Source: Paracoccus albus (GTDB taxonomy: Bacteria; Pseudomonadota; Alphaproteobacteria; Rhodobacterales; Rhodobacteraceae). Taken from it: a stretch of 64,000 bases of DNA. Positions within the stretch are counted from its first letter, which is position 1; every line of letters begins with the position of its first letter. The notes below the pieces were generated by a model, which was not told the origin of the DNA, did no database searches, and was given only the letters and a program-made list of their open reading frames with translations. The stretch is from contig NZ_CP115775.1 in the NCBI RefSeq assembly GCF_027913035.1, positions 1,550,001 to 1,614,000 on the forward strand. Reading direction: 5' to 3'. Positions 57,069-64,000 of this stretch are shown piece after piece. The position numbers were made by a program, and so were the translations under genes.

Positions 57069-58232
57069 TCAGGCGCCGAACTTCATGGCCTTCACGGCGC
57101 GACCGTCAACCAGACCACCGCCAACGCGCTTGGTGGCATAGAACAGAACATGCGGCTTGGCCGAGAACGGGTCGCGCAGCACGCGCAGTTCGGGACGTTC
57201 GACAATCGTATAGGCAGCCTTCATATCACCGAACAGAATGGAACGGCTGTCCGCGGCAATCTCCGGCATGTCCTCGCACAGCATGATCGGATAGCCCAGC
57301 AGTCGCGCGGGTTCCCCGGCTGCGAGACTGTCCGCCCAGATAAACCGGCCCTCGCCGTCTTTCAGCTTGCGCACAGCCGCAGCCGTCTTCGAGGACATCA
57401 TGAAGGTCGCATTCGCCCGGTGACGCGCGTGCAGAGCATAAACCATGTCAATCAGCTTTTCAGCGGCGGTCGCCTCATCGAAAGCTGCCGCCTTGCCGGT
57501 CCGGAACTCACCGACAGAGGTGATCGAACCGACCCCGCTTTCATCGAAAAATGACTTCATAATGCCAAAAGGCTTGCCAACACCGTCGCCGATCAGGAAA
57601 GCACTGCTTTCGGCACGGGCAAATTTGTCTGCGATACGTTCGGCAAGCCAAGTCTCAACGTCGAAAGCCGCATCGTCCAGCAAACGCTGGCTGGCCTTTG
57701 GCATCGCAGACAACTCGTGCAGCGCGATTGTCACACGTTCGACGCCGCCAGCGTCGGTTTCGGCGGCAGCTTCCTCAGTTGCCCAGCCGGTCTCCAGATC
57801 GTCACGGTCGATCAGCACGTCATATGTCGCGGCATCAACCGTCACGACATTGGCAAGCGCGCGCATCGTTCCACCGGCTGCCAGCACGCTCCGCACGTTC
57901 TCCGTCACCTGAGGAGCCGCCAGAAAGCCGCCTTCGGCAGAGGTCACCAGTCCCTTCTCCTCAACCGTCAATCCGCGCATCCCGGAATCGTCGCCCGAGC
58001 GCAGATAGGCGTTGAACGCTTTCTGATGTGGAACCTCCGGTGCCGCCTCGGTCGACAGCGGGCTGCGGGCGCGAAAGGCGGTCTTGCGTTCAAACATGCT
58101 CATGCGTTCATCCTGTGCATTCAGTTTCTTTTCGATATCCTGGCGAAAACCCTTGAGTTCCTCGACGAACCCCAAAAGCGCACCCTTCAGCTCTCCGGGG
58201 GCGGATTGCGCCCCGGTCCTGACCTCTGTCAT
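57069..58232 (-). CDS. GTA major capsid protein (orfg5-type, HK97 fold)
   Basis: 387 residues. An N-terminal coiled-coil scaffold domain (about 10-60, 'EELKGFRQDIEKKLNAQDER') is followed by the HK97 coat. 'TYDVLIDRDDLETGWATEEA' and 'FDVETWLAERIADKFARAES' are typical E-loop and spine segments. The N-terminal part is expected to be cleaved by the prohead protease. The gene is complete and its start has an AAGGAGA site. Confidence 0.93.
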   Translation of the reverse strand: MTEVRTGAQSAPGELKGALLGFVEELKGFRQDIEKKLNAQDERMSMFERKTAFRARSPLSTEAAPEVPHQKAFNAYLRSGDDSGMRGLTVEEKGLVTSAEGGFLAAPQVTENVRSVLAAGGTMRALANVVTVDAATYDVLIDRDDLETGWATEEAAAETDAGGVERVTIALHELSAMPKASQRLLDDAAFDVETWLAERIADKFARAESSAFLIGDGVGKPFGIMKSFFDESGVGSITSVGEFRTGKAAAFDEATAAEKLIDMVYALHARHRANATFMMSSKTAAAVRKLKDGEGRFIWADSLAAGEPARLLGYPIMLCEDMPEIAADSRSILFGDMKAAYTIVERPELRVLRDPFSAKPHVLFYATKRVGGGLVDGRAVKAMKFGA

Positions 58233-58323
58233 CGGCCTCTCCTTACTGATGATCGGGCCAGCGGCCCCTTGTGCGGGCACGCGCAAACAGCCACGCCCGA
58301 ACCCTTATCGCGCCGTCCGGGCC

Positions 58324-58848
58324 TTAGCCCCGCAGCGCCTTTGTCGCAGCGATAAGCGCTGCGGCAATGTCTTCCGGTCGCTCACCCTTCCGGCCCAGCT
58401 TGGCCTCGGGCAGCATCGGAAAGGTCACAAGCGACACCTCCCACAGCTCGACCTCGCGCAGCACGCGGCAGCCCTTGCCATCCTTTTCAGCCCGAATGGT
58501 GCGATACCCGATCGACAGCCCGTCAATCGCGCCCGCCTCGATCAGCGTCGCGGCCTCCTGCGCCAGCGTCACGCCCTCCAGCAGACGACCGCGGACGAAC
58601 AAGCCCGTCTCATCCTCGCGGATTTCATCCCAGACGCCGATGGGCTTTGCCGGATCGTGCTGCCACAACATCCGCACCTTGTCGCCCCGCGCCGCCAGCT
58701 TCGCCAACGAAGCCGCAAACGCACCCGGCGCAACAATATCCCCGCCCTGATCCGGCAGACCGAAGCGGCTGGCATAGCCCTCGATCACCACGCCATCACG
58801 CAGCGCGGGACGCCCGCCTGAGAATTTCAACTCCAGACCGCTATCCAT
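58324..58848 (-). CDS. GTA prohead protease (orfg4-type, HK97 family)
   Basis: 174 residues. Starts MDSGLELKF; the serine-protease-like core has 'IEGYASRFGLPDQGGDIVAP' and 'LSIGYRTIRAEKDG', then 'ELWEVSLVTFPM' with the catalytic region conserved. ATG 58848 overlaps no gene and lies one base past the orfg3.5 stop. Confidence 0.9.
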   Translation of the reverse strand: MDSGLELKFSGGRPALRDGVVIEGYASRFGLPDQGGDIVAPGAFAASLAKLAARGDKVRMLWQHDPAKPIGVWDEIREDETGLFVRGRLLEGVTLAQEAATLIEAGAIDGLSIGYRTIRAEKDGKGCRVLREVELWEVSLVTFPMLPEAKLGRKGERPEDIAAALIAATKALRG

Positions 58849-58849
58849 A

Positions 58850-59080
58850 TCAGCCCCCTTTGGATGCAAATTCGATCAGCGACTGCACGGCCTGTGTCAG
58901 AATAACGGCAACCACGCCGTAAACCGTCATCCACAGCCGCTTCTCCAGCCGCTCAATCAGCGCCTCGATCCGTTCCAGCCGCTTGTCCACGGCCCCGAAT
59001 TGCAGCGCCATCACCCGTTCCTGCGCCTCAAACCGCAGATGATGAGGATCGAGGCTTTCGACAAAACGCGACCCCTCCAT
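58850..59080 (-). CDS. GTA small membrane/coiled-coil protein (orfg3.5-type)
   Basis: 76 residues. A coiled coil (about 20-48, 'VDKRLERIEALIERLEKRL') precedes one hydrophobic helix (about 50-68). It stands exactly between portal and protease as in RcGTA, where its role is not firmly known. It is a real gene: 1-base gaps on both sides. Confidence 0.8.
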   Translation of the reverse strand: MEGSRFVESLDPHHLRFEAQERVMALQFGAVDKRLERIEALIERLEKRLWMTVYGVVAVILTQAVQSLIEFASKGG

Positions 59081-59081
59081 C

Positions 59082-60260
59082 TCAGCCCTCCAATGGGGGC
59101 AGCCCCAGAAGCGCCCGCTTCTCAGGATCGCTCAGGAATGACACCTCACCGATCCGCTTCCATTGCTGATCGCGCTCTTCGGAAAGCGCAGGGATCTGAT
59201 CCAGATCAGGCCGCAGATCGACCTCTGCCCCCATATGTTCCGACAGGAACCACGCGACCGAAGCGGCAACCCGCGTGACCAGAGGCAGCACCGTCAGCCG
59301 GTAAAACGCCCGATGCGCCTCGGCATAATTGGCGTAAGTCGCATCCCCCGATATCCCCATCAGCATCGGCGGCACACCGAATGCCTGCGCAATCTCACGC
59401 GCTGCCGCCTGCTTGGTCTGGTGGAACTCCATATCCGAAGGTGAAAACCCCATCGGCTTCCAGTCCAGCCCCCCTTCCAGCAACATGGGCCGCCCCGCAT
59501 TGCGTGCGCCCTGATGATGCATCTCCATCTCGACGGTCAGCCGCTCATATTGCTCGGCCGACAGGTTCCCCTGCCCATCCGGCCCCTTATAGACAATCGC
59601 GCCGGAGGGCCGCGCCGCATTATCCAGCAAAGCCTTCGACCAGGCCGAGGCGCTGTTATGCACATCCACCGCCACCGCCGCTGCCTGCAACGGCGACAAG
59701 CCGTAATGGTCATCGCAAGGATGAAAACTGCGGATATGGCAGATCGGATCGGGACTGCCGGTCATATCGAACCGATGCTTGCGCCCGCCCACAGCATATT
59801 CAAATGCCACAGGCCAGCCATCCGCACCCGGCACGACGCTCATCCGGTCCGAGCGCAACACATGCAACTCTGCCGGAATCCCGTCACCCACGCCGACCGC
59901 CTCAAGATAGCCGTTGCCGCTCAGCAGGATCTGCCCGAACAACGCCTCAAACAGCTCCGCCCGCCCCTGCGCCGGATTGGGCCGCCGCAACAGTTCCAGC
60001 ACCGGATGCGTATCATAGCGCCGCTCTGCATCCTGACAAACCAGCGGAACCGCCGCCGCGGCTTCGGCAATCAACCTGACGGCGCGAAAGCCCACCGGAT
60101 TACCGATAAACCCGCCCCGCGTCAGCGTCCCGGTATCCCGCGCCGACCAGACCACGCGCCCCGCCCCTGCGGCAAGCGAGGCCACCCGCCCCGCCGCACT
60201 CGCCTTTCTCTCAATCACCGGCGCGGCCTCTGCCTGCCGGGAAAACAAACGAAACGCCAT
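59082..60260 (-). CDS. GTA portal protein (orfg3-type, HK97 family)
   Basis: 392 residues. Portal fold with 'DPICHIRSFHPCDDHYGLSP', 'WSKALLDNAARPSGAIVYKG' and 'SDMEFHQTKQAAAREIAQAF'. ATG 60260 (MAFRLFSRQ) is supported by a GGAGG site 7 bases upstream; the longer in-frame ORF runs through the intergenic hairpin. The portal is the dodecameric DNA gate. 161 bp separate it from terminase. Confidence 0.92.
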   Translation of the reverse strand: MAFRLFSRQAEAAPVIERKASAAGRVASLAAGAGRVVWSARDTGTLTRGGFIGNPVGFRAVRLIAEAAAAVPLVCQDAERRYDTHPVLELLRRPNPAQGRAELFEALFGQILLSGNGYLEAVGVGDGIPAELHVLRSDRMSVVPGADGWPVAFEYAVGGRKHRFDMTGSPDPICHIRSFHPCDDHYGLSPLQAAAVAVDVHNSASAWSKALLDNAARPSGAIVYKGPDGQGNLSAEQYERLTVEMEMHHQGARNAGRPMLLEGGLDWKPMGFSPSDMEFHQTKQAAAREIAQAFGVPPMLMGISGDATYANYAEAHRAFYRLTVLPLVTRVAASVAWFLSEHMGAEVDLRPDLDQIPALSEERDQQWKRIGEVSFLSDPEKRALLGLPPLEG

Positions 60261-60284
60261 GCCTCGCCTCCGTATCGCCCCATG

Positions 60285-60313
60285 AAAAAGGGCCGCCCAA
60301 ACGGACAGCCCTT
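60285..60313 (-). terminator. Intrinsic-terminator-like hairpin between GTA terminase and portal genes
   Basis: Minus strand: AAGGGCTGTCC, GTTT loop, GGGCGGCCCTT, then TTTTTC. The 11-bp stem with two G-U pairs and the T run make a strong intrinsic terminator. It lies 25 bp upstream of the portal ATG and 109 bp after the terminase stop, inside the presumed operon. Confidence 0.75.
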
Positions 60314-60421
60314 CACTCCTCATCAGCCGGTCACAGTGACCGACCGTCTTTCTTCTTCACGCAAATACCCAAAACCACCGCCACAAAAGACCCGCCCCGG
60401 AACGATGGAACCTCGGCCGCG

Positions 60422-61768
60422 TCACAAACTCCGCATCTGCGGCCGCCGGAACCCCGCCGCAGGCTCGATCATCAGCGCATGCACCGCCCAGACCATCGCA
60501 TCCAGCCGGTCAGGCGACCCCTTCCCCTCATAGCGGCGCAGCGTCATCCGGCACATCTGATCCTCCAACGCTCCAAGCGAAGGTCCCCGCAAATGCTTCA
60601 CCCGTCCCTGCTCATACAGCGCGGCCACAGGCTCGGCCCGCAATGCCTTGCCGCGCCCCGCCCGCAAGGCACGAAACGGCACCAACGGATCGACCTGCCG
60701 CAAAACGCTTTCCACAAGATCCCCGCCCTGATTGACCTCCGCCACCAGCCGTTCCGCCTTGTGCCGGTCCATCGCCGCAATCGCCGCCCGCGCCCAGTCC
60801 AGCGGACTGCCTTTCACACTGGCATCCTCGATCACATAGGCCCGCCAATCCTGCGGCGCGCCCTGTGCCACCACACCGGCCACCACAATCCCGCATTCAT
60901 CCGGTGCAGCACCCGACGACACCGCCGGATCAAGCGCCACAACCACCCGGTCCAGCTTCGGCAGCCGGTCCACCCGCGCGGTCTCAACCATGGCCGTGGT
61001 CCAAAGCGCCCCCTCGACGTCTTCCAGCAGCACGCCCTCCAGCTCCTGCCGGCCCATCCGCGTCCCGCCATACCGCGCCTCGACTTCGGCCAGAAAACTC
61101 TCGGCCAGATAGGCCCGGTTCGCATCCGTCGGCGCATGGGTCGTCACGGTAGAGGCGCTCTGCAAAATCCGCTTCAGCACCTCGACATTCTTCGGCGTCG
61201 TCGTCACCACCTGCTGCGGATGCTCGCCAAGCCGCAGCGCAAACTGCAACATGTCCCAGACATCCTCCGCTTTCTTCCATTTCGCCAGCTCATCCACCCA
61301 GGCCGCATCGAATTGCGGCCCCCGCAGCGCCTCGGGCTCATGTGCTGAAAACGCCATCGCCACCGCCCCGTTCGGCCAGACCAGACGACGGCGCGAGGCC
61401 TCCCAGACCGGCCTGCGATCCGGCGGCGAGCAGGCAAGGATCCCGCTGTCACCAAACACCATCACCTCGCGCACCTGATCGAAGGTTTCACCCACCAAGG
61501 CCAGCCGCGCACATTCCCCCGGCGCATCAGGCACCGCCCCTTCGACCTTGCGCCGCACCCATTCCGACCCAGCACGGGTCTTGCCCGCACCACGCCCGCC
61601 CATGATCACCCAGCTTTTCCAATCACCCTCAGGCGGCAGCTGATGCGGCAAGGCCCAGAACTCGAACAACCACGGCAGGCTGGCCAAAGCATTATCGCTC
61701 AACCCCTCAAGAAATGCGTCAACCTCCTCCGGCGCGGCGGAGGCAAGCCAGGCGGCGCCCGATTTCAT
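60422..61768 (-). CDS. GTA terminase large subunit (orfg2-type)
   Basis: 448 residues. ATPase motor: Walker A GGRGAGKTRAG, Walker B region 'FDAAWVDELAKWKKAED', coupling motif 'VVTTTPKNVEVLKRIL'. The C-terminal RNase-H nuclease begins at 'VVVALDPAVSS'. It packages host DNA in headfuls without sequence choice. It overlaps the small subunit gene by 50 bp. The start is ATG 61768 (MKSGAAWLASAAP); an earlier TTG would add 23 residues. Confidence 0.94.
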   Translation of the reverse strand: MKSGAAWLASAAPEEVDAFLEGLSDNALASLPWLFEFWALPHQLPPEGDWKSWVIMGGRGAGKTRAGSEWVRRKVEGAVPDAPGECARLALVGETFDQVREVMVFGDSGILACSPPDRRPVWEASRRRLVWPNGAVAMAFSAHEPEALRGPQFDAAWVDELAKWKKAEDVWDMLQFALRLGEHPQQVVTTTPKNVEVLKRILQSASTVTTHAPTDANRAYLAESFLAEVEARYGGTRMGRQELEGVLLEDVEGALWTTAMVETARVDRLPKLDRVVVALDPAVSSGAAPDECGIVVAGVVAQGAPQDWRAYVIEDASVKGSPLDWARAAIAAMDRHKAERLVAEVNQGGDLVESVLRQVDPLVPFRALRAGRGKALRAEPVAALYEQGRVKHLRGPSLGALEDQMCRMTLRRYEGKGSPDRLDAMVWAVHALMIEPAAGFRRPQMRSL

Positions 61769-62069
61769 CCCGTGCCGCGTCGAGGTCGAACACGCCGTCC
61801 CCGACAGCTCCGGCAGCTTCCTTGCGTAGTTTTTCAACCTTGTTCCTTTCCTCGATCACCAGCTGCGTGGCCGAACGAAGCTCGCGGGCAAGCTTGACCG
61901 CATCCTTCAGCTCGCCCATCTCGCCGTCACGCAGCCGCTGCCGCAGGATCGTCAGATCCTCGGCGCAGCCCCGGAACAGCTGTCCCGCGATGTCGATATC
62001 TTCCATGCCCGAGCGGGGCTGAAACGGCCCCTCTGGCTGTTCCTTCCCCGGATCGAAATTCACTGTCAT
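61719..62069 (-). CDS. GTA terminase small subunit (orfg1-type)
   Basis: 116 residues from ATG 62069 (MTVNFDPGKEQPEG). Helical N-terminal and central parts ('DLTILRQRLRDGEMGEL', 'ATQLVIEERNKVEKLRKEAA') match the orfg1 type, which, unlike phage small terminases, has little sequence specificity. An in-frame start at 62168 would add 33 residues and read through a terminator-like hairpin; the shorter start fits the family better. Confidence 0.82.
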   Translation of the reverse strand: MTVNFDPGKEQPEGPFQPRSGMEDIDIAGQLFRGCAEDLTILRQRLRDGEMGELKDAVKLARELRSATQLVIEERNKVEKLRKEAAGAVGDGVFDLDAARDEIGRRLACLRRAGGG

Positions 62070-62113
62070 GTACCAATGCCCCGCCTCGTGATCTGTCCGC
62101 ACGAGCCGAAAAA

Positions 62114-62148
62114 CGAAAAAACCGCCAAAGGTCAGCGACCCCGGCGGC
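62114..62148 (-). terminator. Intrinsic-terminator-like hairpin in the GTA leader
   Basis: Minus strand: CCGCCGGGGT, 5-base loop, ACC-T-TTGGCGG with one bulge, then TTTTTTCGTTTTT. It lies between the putative promoter (62175-62203) and the orfg1 ATG at 62069. Confidence 0.7.
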
Positions 62149-62174
62149 TTGCCCATTTCTCCCAGCATGGGAAA

Positions 62175-62203
62175 TTTCTACTTTAGGGCGTTCGGTAAGT
62201 CAA
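62175..62203 (-). promoter_or_regulatory. Putative GTA promoter
   Basis: Minus strand TTGACT (62203-62198), 17-base spacer, TAGAAA (62180-62175). The expected start point is at about 62168, which coincides with an ATG that is in frame with orfg1. A leaderless or attenuated transcript is therefore possible. The match to sigma70 is good in the -35 and moderate in the -10 element. Confidence 0.5.
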
Positions 62204-62594
62204 TGACGCAATTTTTAATTGTTCCAGCGATAGCACCAATTCCCTGCACACACTGCCCAAACTGGCGATGCAACACCACAGTGCATGACCGCGCAACACC
62301 CGACGCAAAAGCCTGCAATCCAACGAATCAGCGGGCGCAAGGAACACAACGAAACCTGACAAAATTTACGATGACGTTGGCCAGCGGCAAAGCCGTCACG
62401 CTTCATGAAACATCTGCCTCTCGCAAGGGCCCGGATAAGTCATAACTGAAAATCAGAATTATATTTCTATACTTATATCAATATGATAAGATCGGTATCA
62501 TTCGATGGTCAGGATCTGCCCAACCTGATCGCGACCGGTGGAGATCGATCGTTCGTACACGCAAACGACCGATTAAGAGAATATTGGGGGCGTA
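62204..62594. other. Divergent regulatory region upstream of the GTA
   Basis: 391 bp with AT-rich tracts (especially 62440-62500) and no supported gene. It should hold the control sites for the GTA and for the membrane-protein gene at 62595. I could not assign a known CtrA- or GafA-type site. Confidence 0.5.
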
Positions 62595-62981
62595 ATGAAA
62601 TCAATACCGAAGCTTTTCTTTGCCGCAGCTGCGATCTTCGCGCTTTGCGGAATGGTCTGGGGCATCGTCATGTCAGCCAGCGGAAATCACATGATGGCGC
62701 CCGCTCACGGGCACCTCAACCTGATCGGTTTCGTGGCGATGGCGGTTTTCGGGACCTACTACGCCCTGACGCCGCAGGCGGCAGAAAGCTCACTCGCCCG
62801 CACGCATTATGCGATTTCAGTTCTGGCAGTGGTCGTCATGGTGCCGGGCATCGCAATGGCAATTTCCGCTCAGCAAGAACTGTTGGCGAAGATCGGATCG
62901 CTGCTGGCACTCGTCGCCATGGCGATTTTCGCCCTTATGGTGTTTCGCCACGGGGTTGGGCCGCGGGACCAGTCACCGTAA
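62595..62981 (+). CDS. Small four-helix membrane protein, possibly heme-copper-oxidase-like
   Basis: 128 residues with four transmembrane helices (about 7-28, 40-60, 72-92, 98-118). The 'HMMAPAHGHLNLIGFV' segment, with several His at the end of helix 1 and start of helix 2, resembles the subunit-I fragment family of heme-copper oxidases that are common in alphaproteobacteria. It is too short to be an oxidase. Its function is unknown. Confidence 0.6.
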   Translation: MKSIPKLFFAAAAIFALCGMVWGIVMSASGNHMMAPAHGHLNLIGFVAMAVFGTYYALTPQAAESSLARTHYAISVLAVVVMVPGIAMAISAQQELLAKIGSLLALVAMAIFALMVFRHGVGPRDQSP

Positions 62982-63041
62982 CTTCACAGGGCCACCCTTG
63001 ACCAGGACGGCCCCGCATCGCCTTGCGCTTCATGCAGCGGC

Positions 63042-63491
63042 TCAGGCTGTATCCGTCTTGCCGCCCTCGGCCTTGGCGCGTGCTTCATTCGCGGCAGCTA
63101 CCGCATTCGCTGCTTCATCCTGCACCTGCTGGGCATAGGCGACCATGTTCGCGGCATAGGCCTCATACCAGTCTGCCGTATCCTCGGCCTGCATGGTCTC
63201 TGCCTTTTTGCGGACTTCTTCACTCTTGGCTTTCAGCTTGGCAACCTCTCCATCCCATTCGGTCTTGGCGGTTTCCCACTGCGCTTTCACCTGGTCGCTG
63301 GCATCGTTGAAATAATCCTTCACCTGCGCCTTCAGGTCGTCATCGCGCTTTTGCGCATTGGCCATCCAGGTCTTCGCGCTGTCGATCATCTCTTCGCTGC
63401 GATTGCCAAGCTCTTCCTGCCATTTCGCGGCGCGCTTTTCGAATTCCTGCGCGTTGCGGGACAAGGTGGCGAACATATCGGAAAGTTTCAT
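63042..63491 (-). CDS. Phasin-like coiled-coil protein
   Basis: 149 residues from ATG 63491 (MKLSDMFATLSRNAQ). Nearly all helical, alternating Ala/Glu/Lys/Gln heptads over residues 10-148, with no signal peptide. The pattern fits phasins and other surface-coating helical proteins, but the defining phasin motif is not clear. It is followed by no obvious terminator. Confidence 0.55.
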   Translation of the reverse strand: MKLSDMFATLSRNAQEFEKRAAKWQEELGNRSEEMIDSAKTWMANAQKRDDDLKAQVKDYFNDASDQVKAQWETAKTEWDGEVAKLKAKSEEVRKKAETMQAEDTADWYEAYAANMVAYAQQVQDEAANAVAAANEARAKAEGGKTDTA

Positions 63492-63544
63492 CGGAAAAAT
63501 CCTCGGCTGTGTATCACGATGCGGAAACCGCTTGATGCACAACA

Positions 63545-63574
63545 TAAAACCCCGCCCGGAAGTTCCGCGCGGGG
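63545..63574 (-). terminator. Rho-independent terminator after mltG
   Basis: Minus strand CCCCGC and GCGGGG enclose an inner CGGAA/TTCCG pairing, then TTTTATG. It is 31 bp after the mltG stop and 54 bp before the phasin-like ATG. Confidence 0.8.
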
Positions 63575-63604
63575 CTCAAGGAAATCAGACGGATAGGCGA
63601 AAAC

Positions 63605-64000
63605 TCAGCCGCCGCTGGCCGAGCCTCGCTGCGCCTCGATTTCACGCCAGCGGGCAACGGCCGCATTGTGTTCCTCCAGTGTCCGGGAAAACTGGTGCCC
63701 GCCAGAGCCGTCGGCGACAAAGAAGATATAATCGGTATCCGCCGGATTAAGCGCCGCCTGAATGGCTGCGCGTCCGGGGTTGGCGATGGGTGTCGGCGGC
63801 AAGCCGTCGATCTGATAGGTGTTCCAATCGGTGCGCGTATCCAGTTCCGACCGGCGCAAACCCCGATCCAGAACCCCCCGCCCCTCGGTCACGCCATAGA
63901 TGACGGTCGGGTCGGTTTCCAACCGCATCCCTTGCTCCAGCCGGTTCACGAAAACACTGGCAACCGTCTCACGCTCATCAGGAATACCGGTTTCCTTCTC
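63605..64000 (-). CDS. mltG: Endolytic murein transglycosylase MltG (C-terminal part)
   Basis: 131 residues remain; the gene enters from beyond the window end. The catalytic Glu lies in 'EKETGIPDERETVASVFVNR', and the family blocks 'QGMRLETDPTVIYGVTEG', 'YQIDGLPPTPIANPGRAAI' and 'YIFFVADGSGGHQFS' follow in order. MltG cuts nascent glycan strands in the inner-membrane-proximal periplasm and sets chain length. Confidence 0.9.
   Translation of the reverse strand, partial: EKETGIPDERETVASVFVNRLEQGMRLETDPTVIYGVTEGRGVLDRGLRRSELDTRTDWNTYQIDGLPPTPIANPGRAAIQAALNPADTDYIFFVADGSGGHQFSRTLEEHNAAVARWREIEAQRGSASGG

Larger units (their letters stand above)
47446..62203 (-). mobile_element. RcGTA-type gene transfer agent structural cluster
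   Basis: Seventeen genes homologous in order to Rhodobacter capsulatus orfg1-orfg15 (with orfg3.5 and orfg10.1), plus a DUF2793 gene at the 3' end. All frames are open. There is no integrase, repressor, replication or lysis gene. GTA particles package random host DNA of a few kb and move it to related cells, so this is a domesticated prophage, not a self-mobile element. Confidence 0.93.

Noticed and set aside
62215..62406. 63-codon minus-strand ORF upstream of orfg1
   Set aside because: Cys/Val/Trp-rich without ribosome site, inside a regulatory region.

Overview
The window looks like chromosome of a Rhodobacterales alphaproteobacterium, most likely Paracoccus or a near relative. The evidence is high GC, ihfA followed by a MerR gene, long-form dCTP deaminase, a lipoyl domain on pyruvate dehydrogenase E1-beta, the argS-SPOR-nagZ-scpA-scpB operon, and a complete RcGTA-type gene transfer agent (GTA) cluster. 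The species is inferred, not proven.

Layout. 1-4.1 kb: a cut coiled-coil gene, a DUF421 membrane protein, an M20 hydrolase, an SRPBCC protein and a Nudix hydrolase. 4.3-8.6 kb: ftsB and the pyruvate dehydrogenase genes pdhA-pdhB-pdhC, closed by a terminator; pdhB and pdhC both begin with lipoyl domains sharing a 53-bp identical tract. 8.6-13.5 kb: a membrane protein, a sulfotransferase-like protein, prfC, dps, ihfA and a MerR regulator. 13.5-22.8 kb: tRNA-Pro(GGG), dcd, the scpB-scpA-nagZ-SPOR-argS operon (minus strand), an FCD-type GntR regulator with a perfect palindrome beside its start, a YgjP-like metallopeptidase, a TIGR02300 protein and DoxX. 22.9-25.7 kb: tRNA-Ala(GGC) followed by mobile debris (truncated phage portal gene, broken IS3- and IS21-type genes). 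25.7-38.9 kb: lpdA (E3 of the 2-oxoacid dehydrogenases), DUF924, MFS, queA, map, CinA-like, GNAT, two coupled genes of unknown function, a CAP-domain protein, cls, accD and folC. 38.9-41.6 kb: an IS200-like fragment, a frameshifted IS256 copy and a small lipoprotein gene. 41.6-47.4 kb: lepA, ade, a small secreted protein, cobB and cysE. 47.4-62.2 kb: the GTA cluster on the minus strand. 62.6-64 kb: a small membrane protein, a phasin-like coiled-coil protein and the 3' part of mltG.

How the parts work together. The GTA genes run in virion assembly order: terminase, portal, orfg3.5, prohead protease, capsid, connectors, tail tube, tape measure, baseplate hub, peptidase and large host-contact protein. 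All frames are open and many genes overlap, so the cluster looks functional and under selection. It holds no lysis gene, integrase or regulator, as expected for an RcGTA-like element whose control is elsewhere. Its 5' end shows an unusual arrangement: a sigma70-like promoter, a strong intrinsic-terminator-like hairpin between that promoter and orfg1, and a second such hairpin between terminase and portal. This suggests attenuation or antitermination control and is the observation most worth testing.
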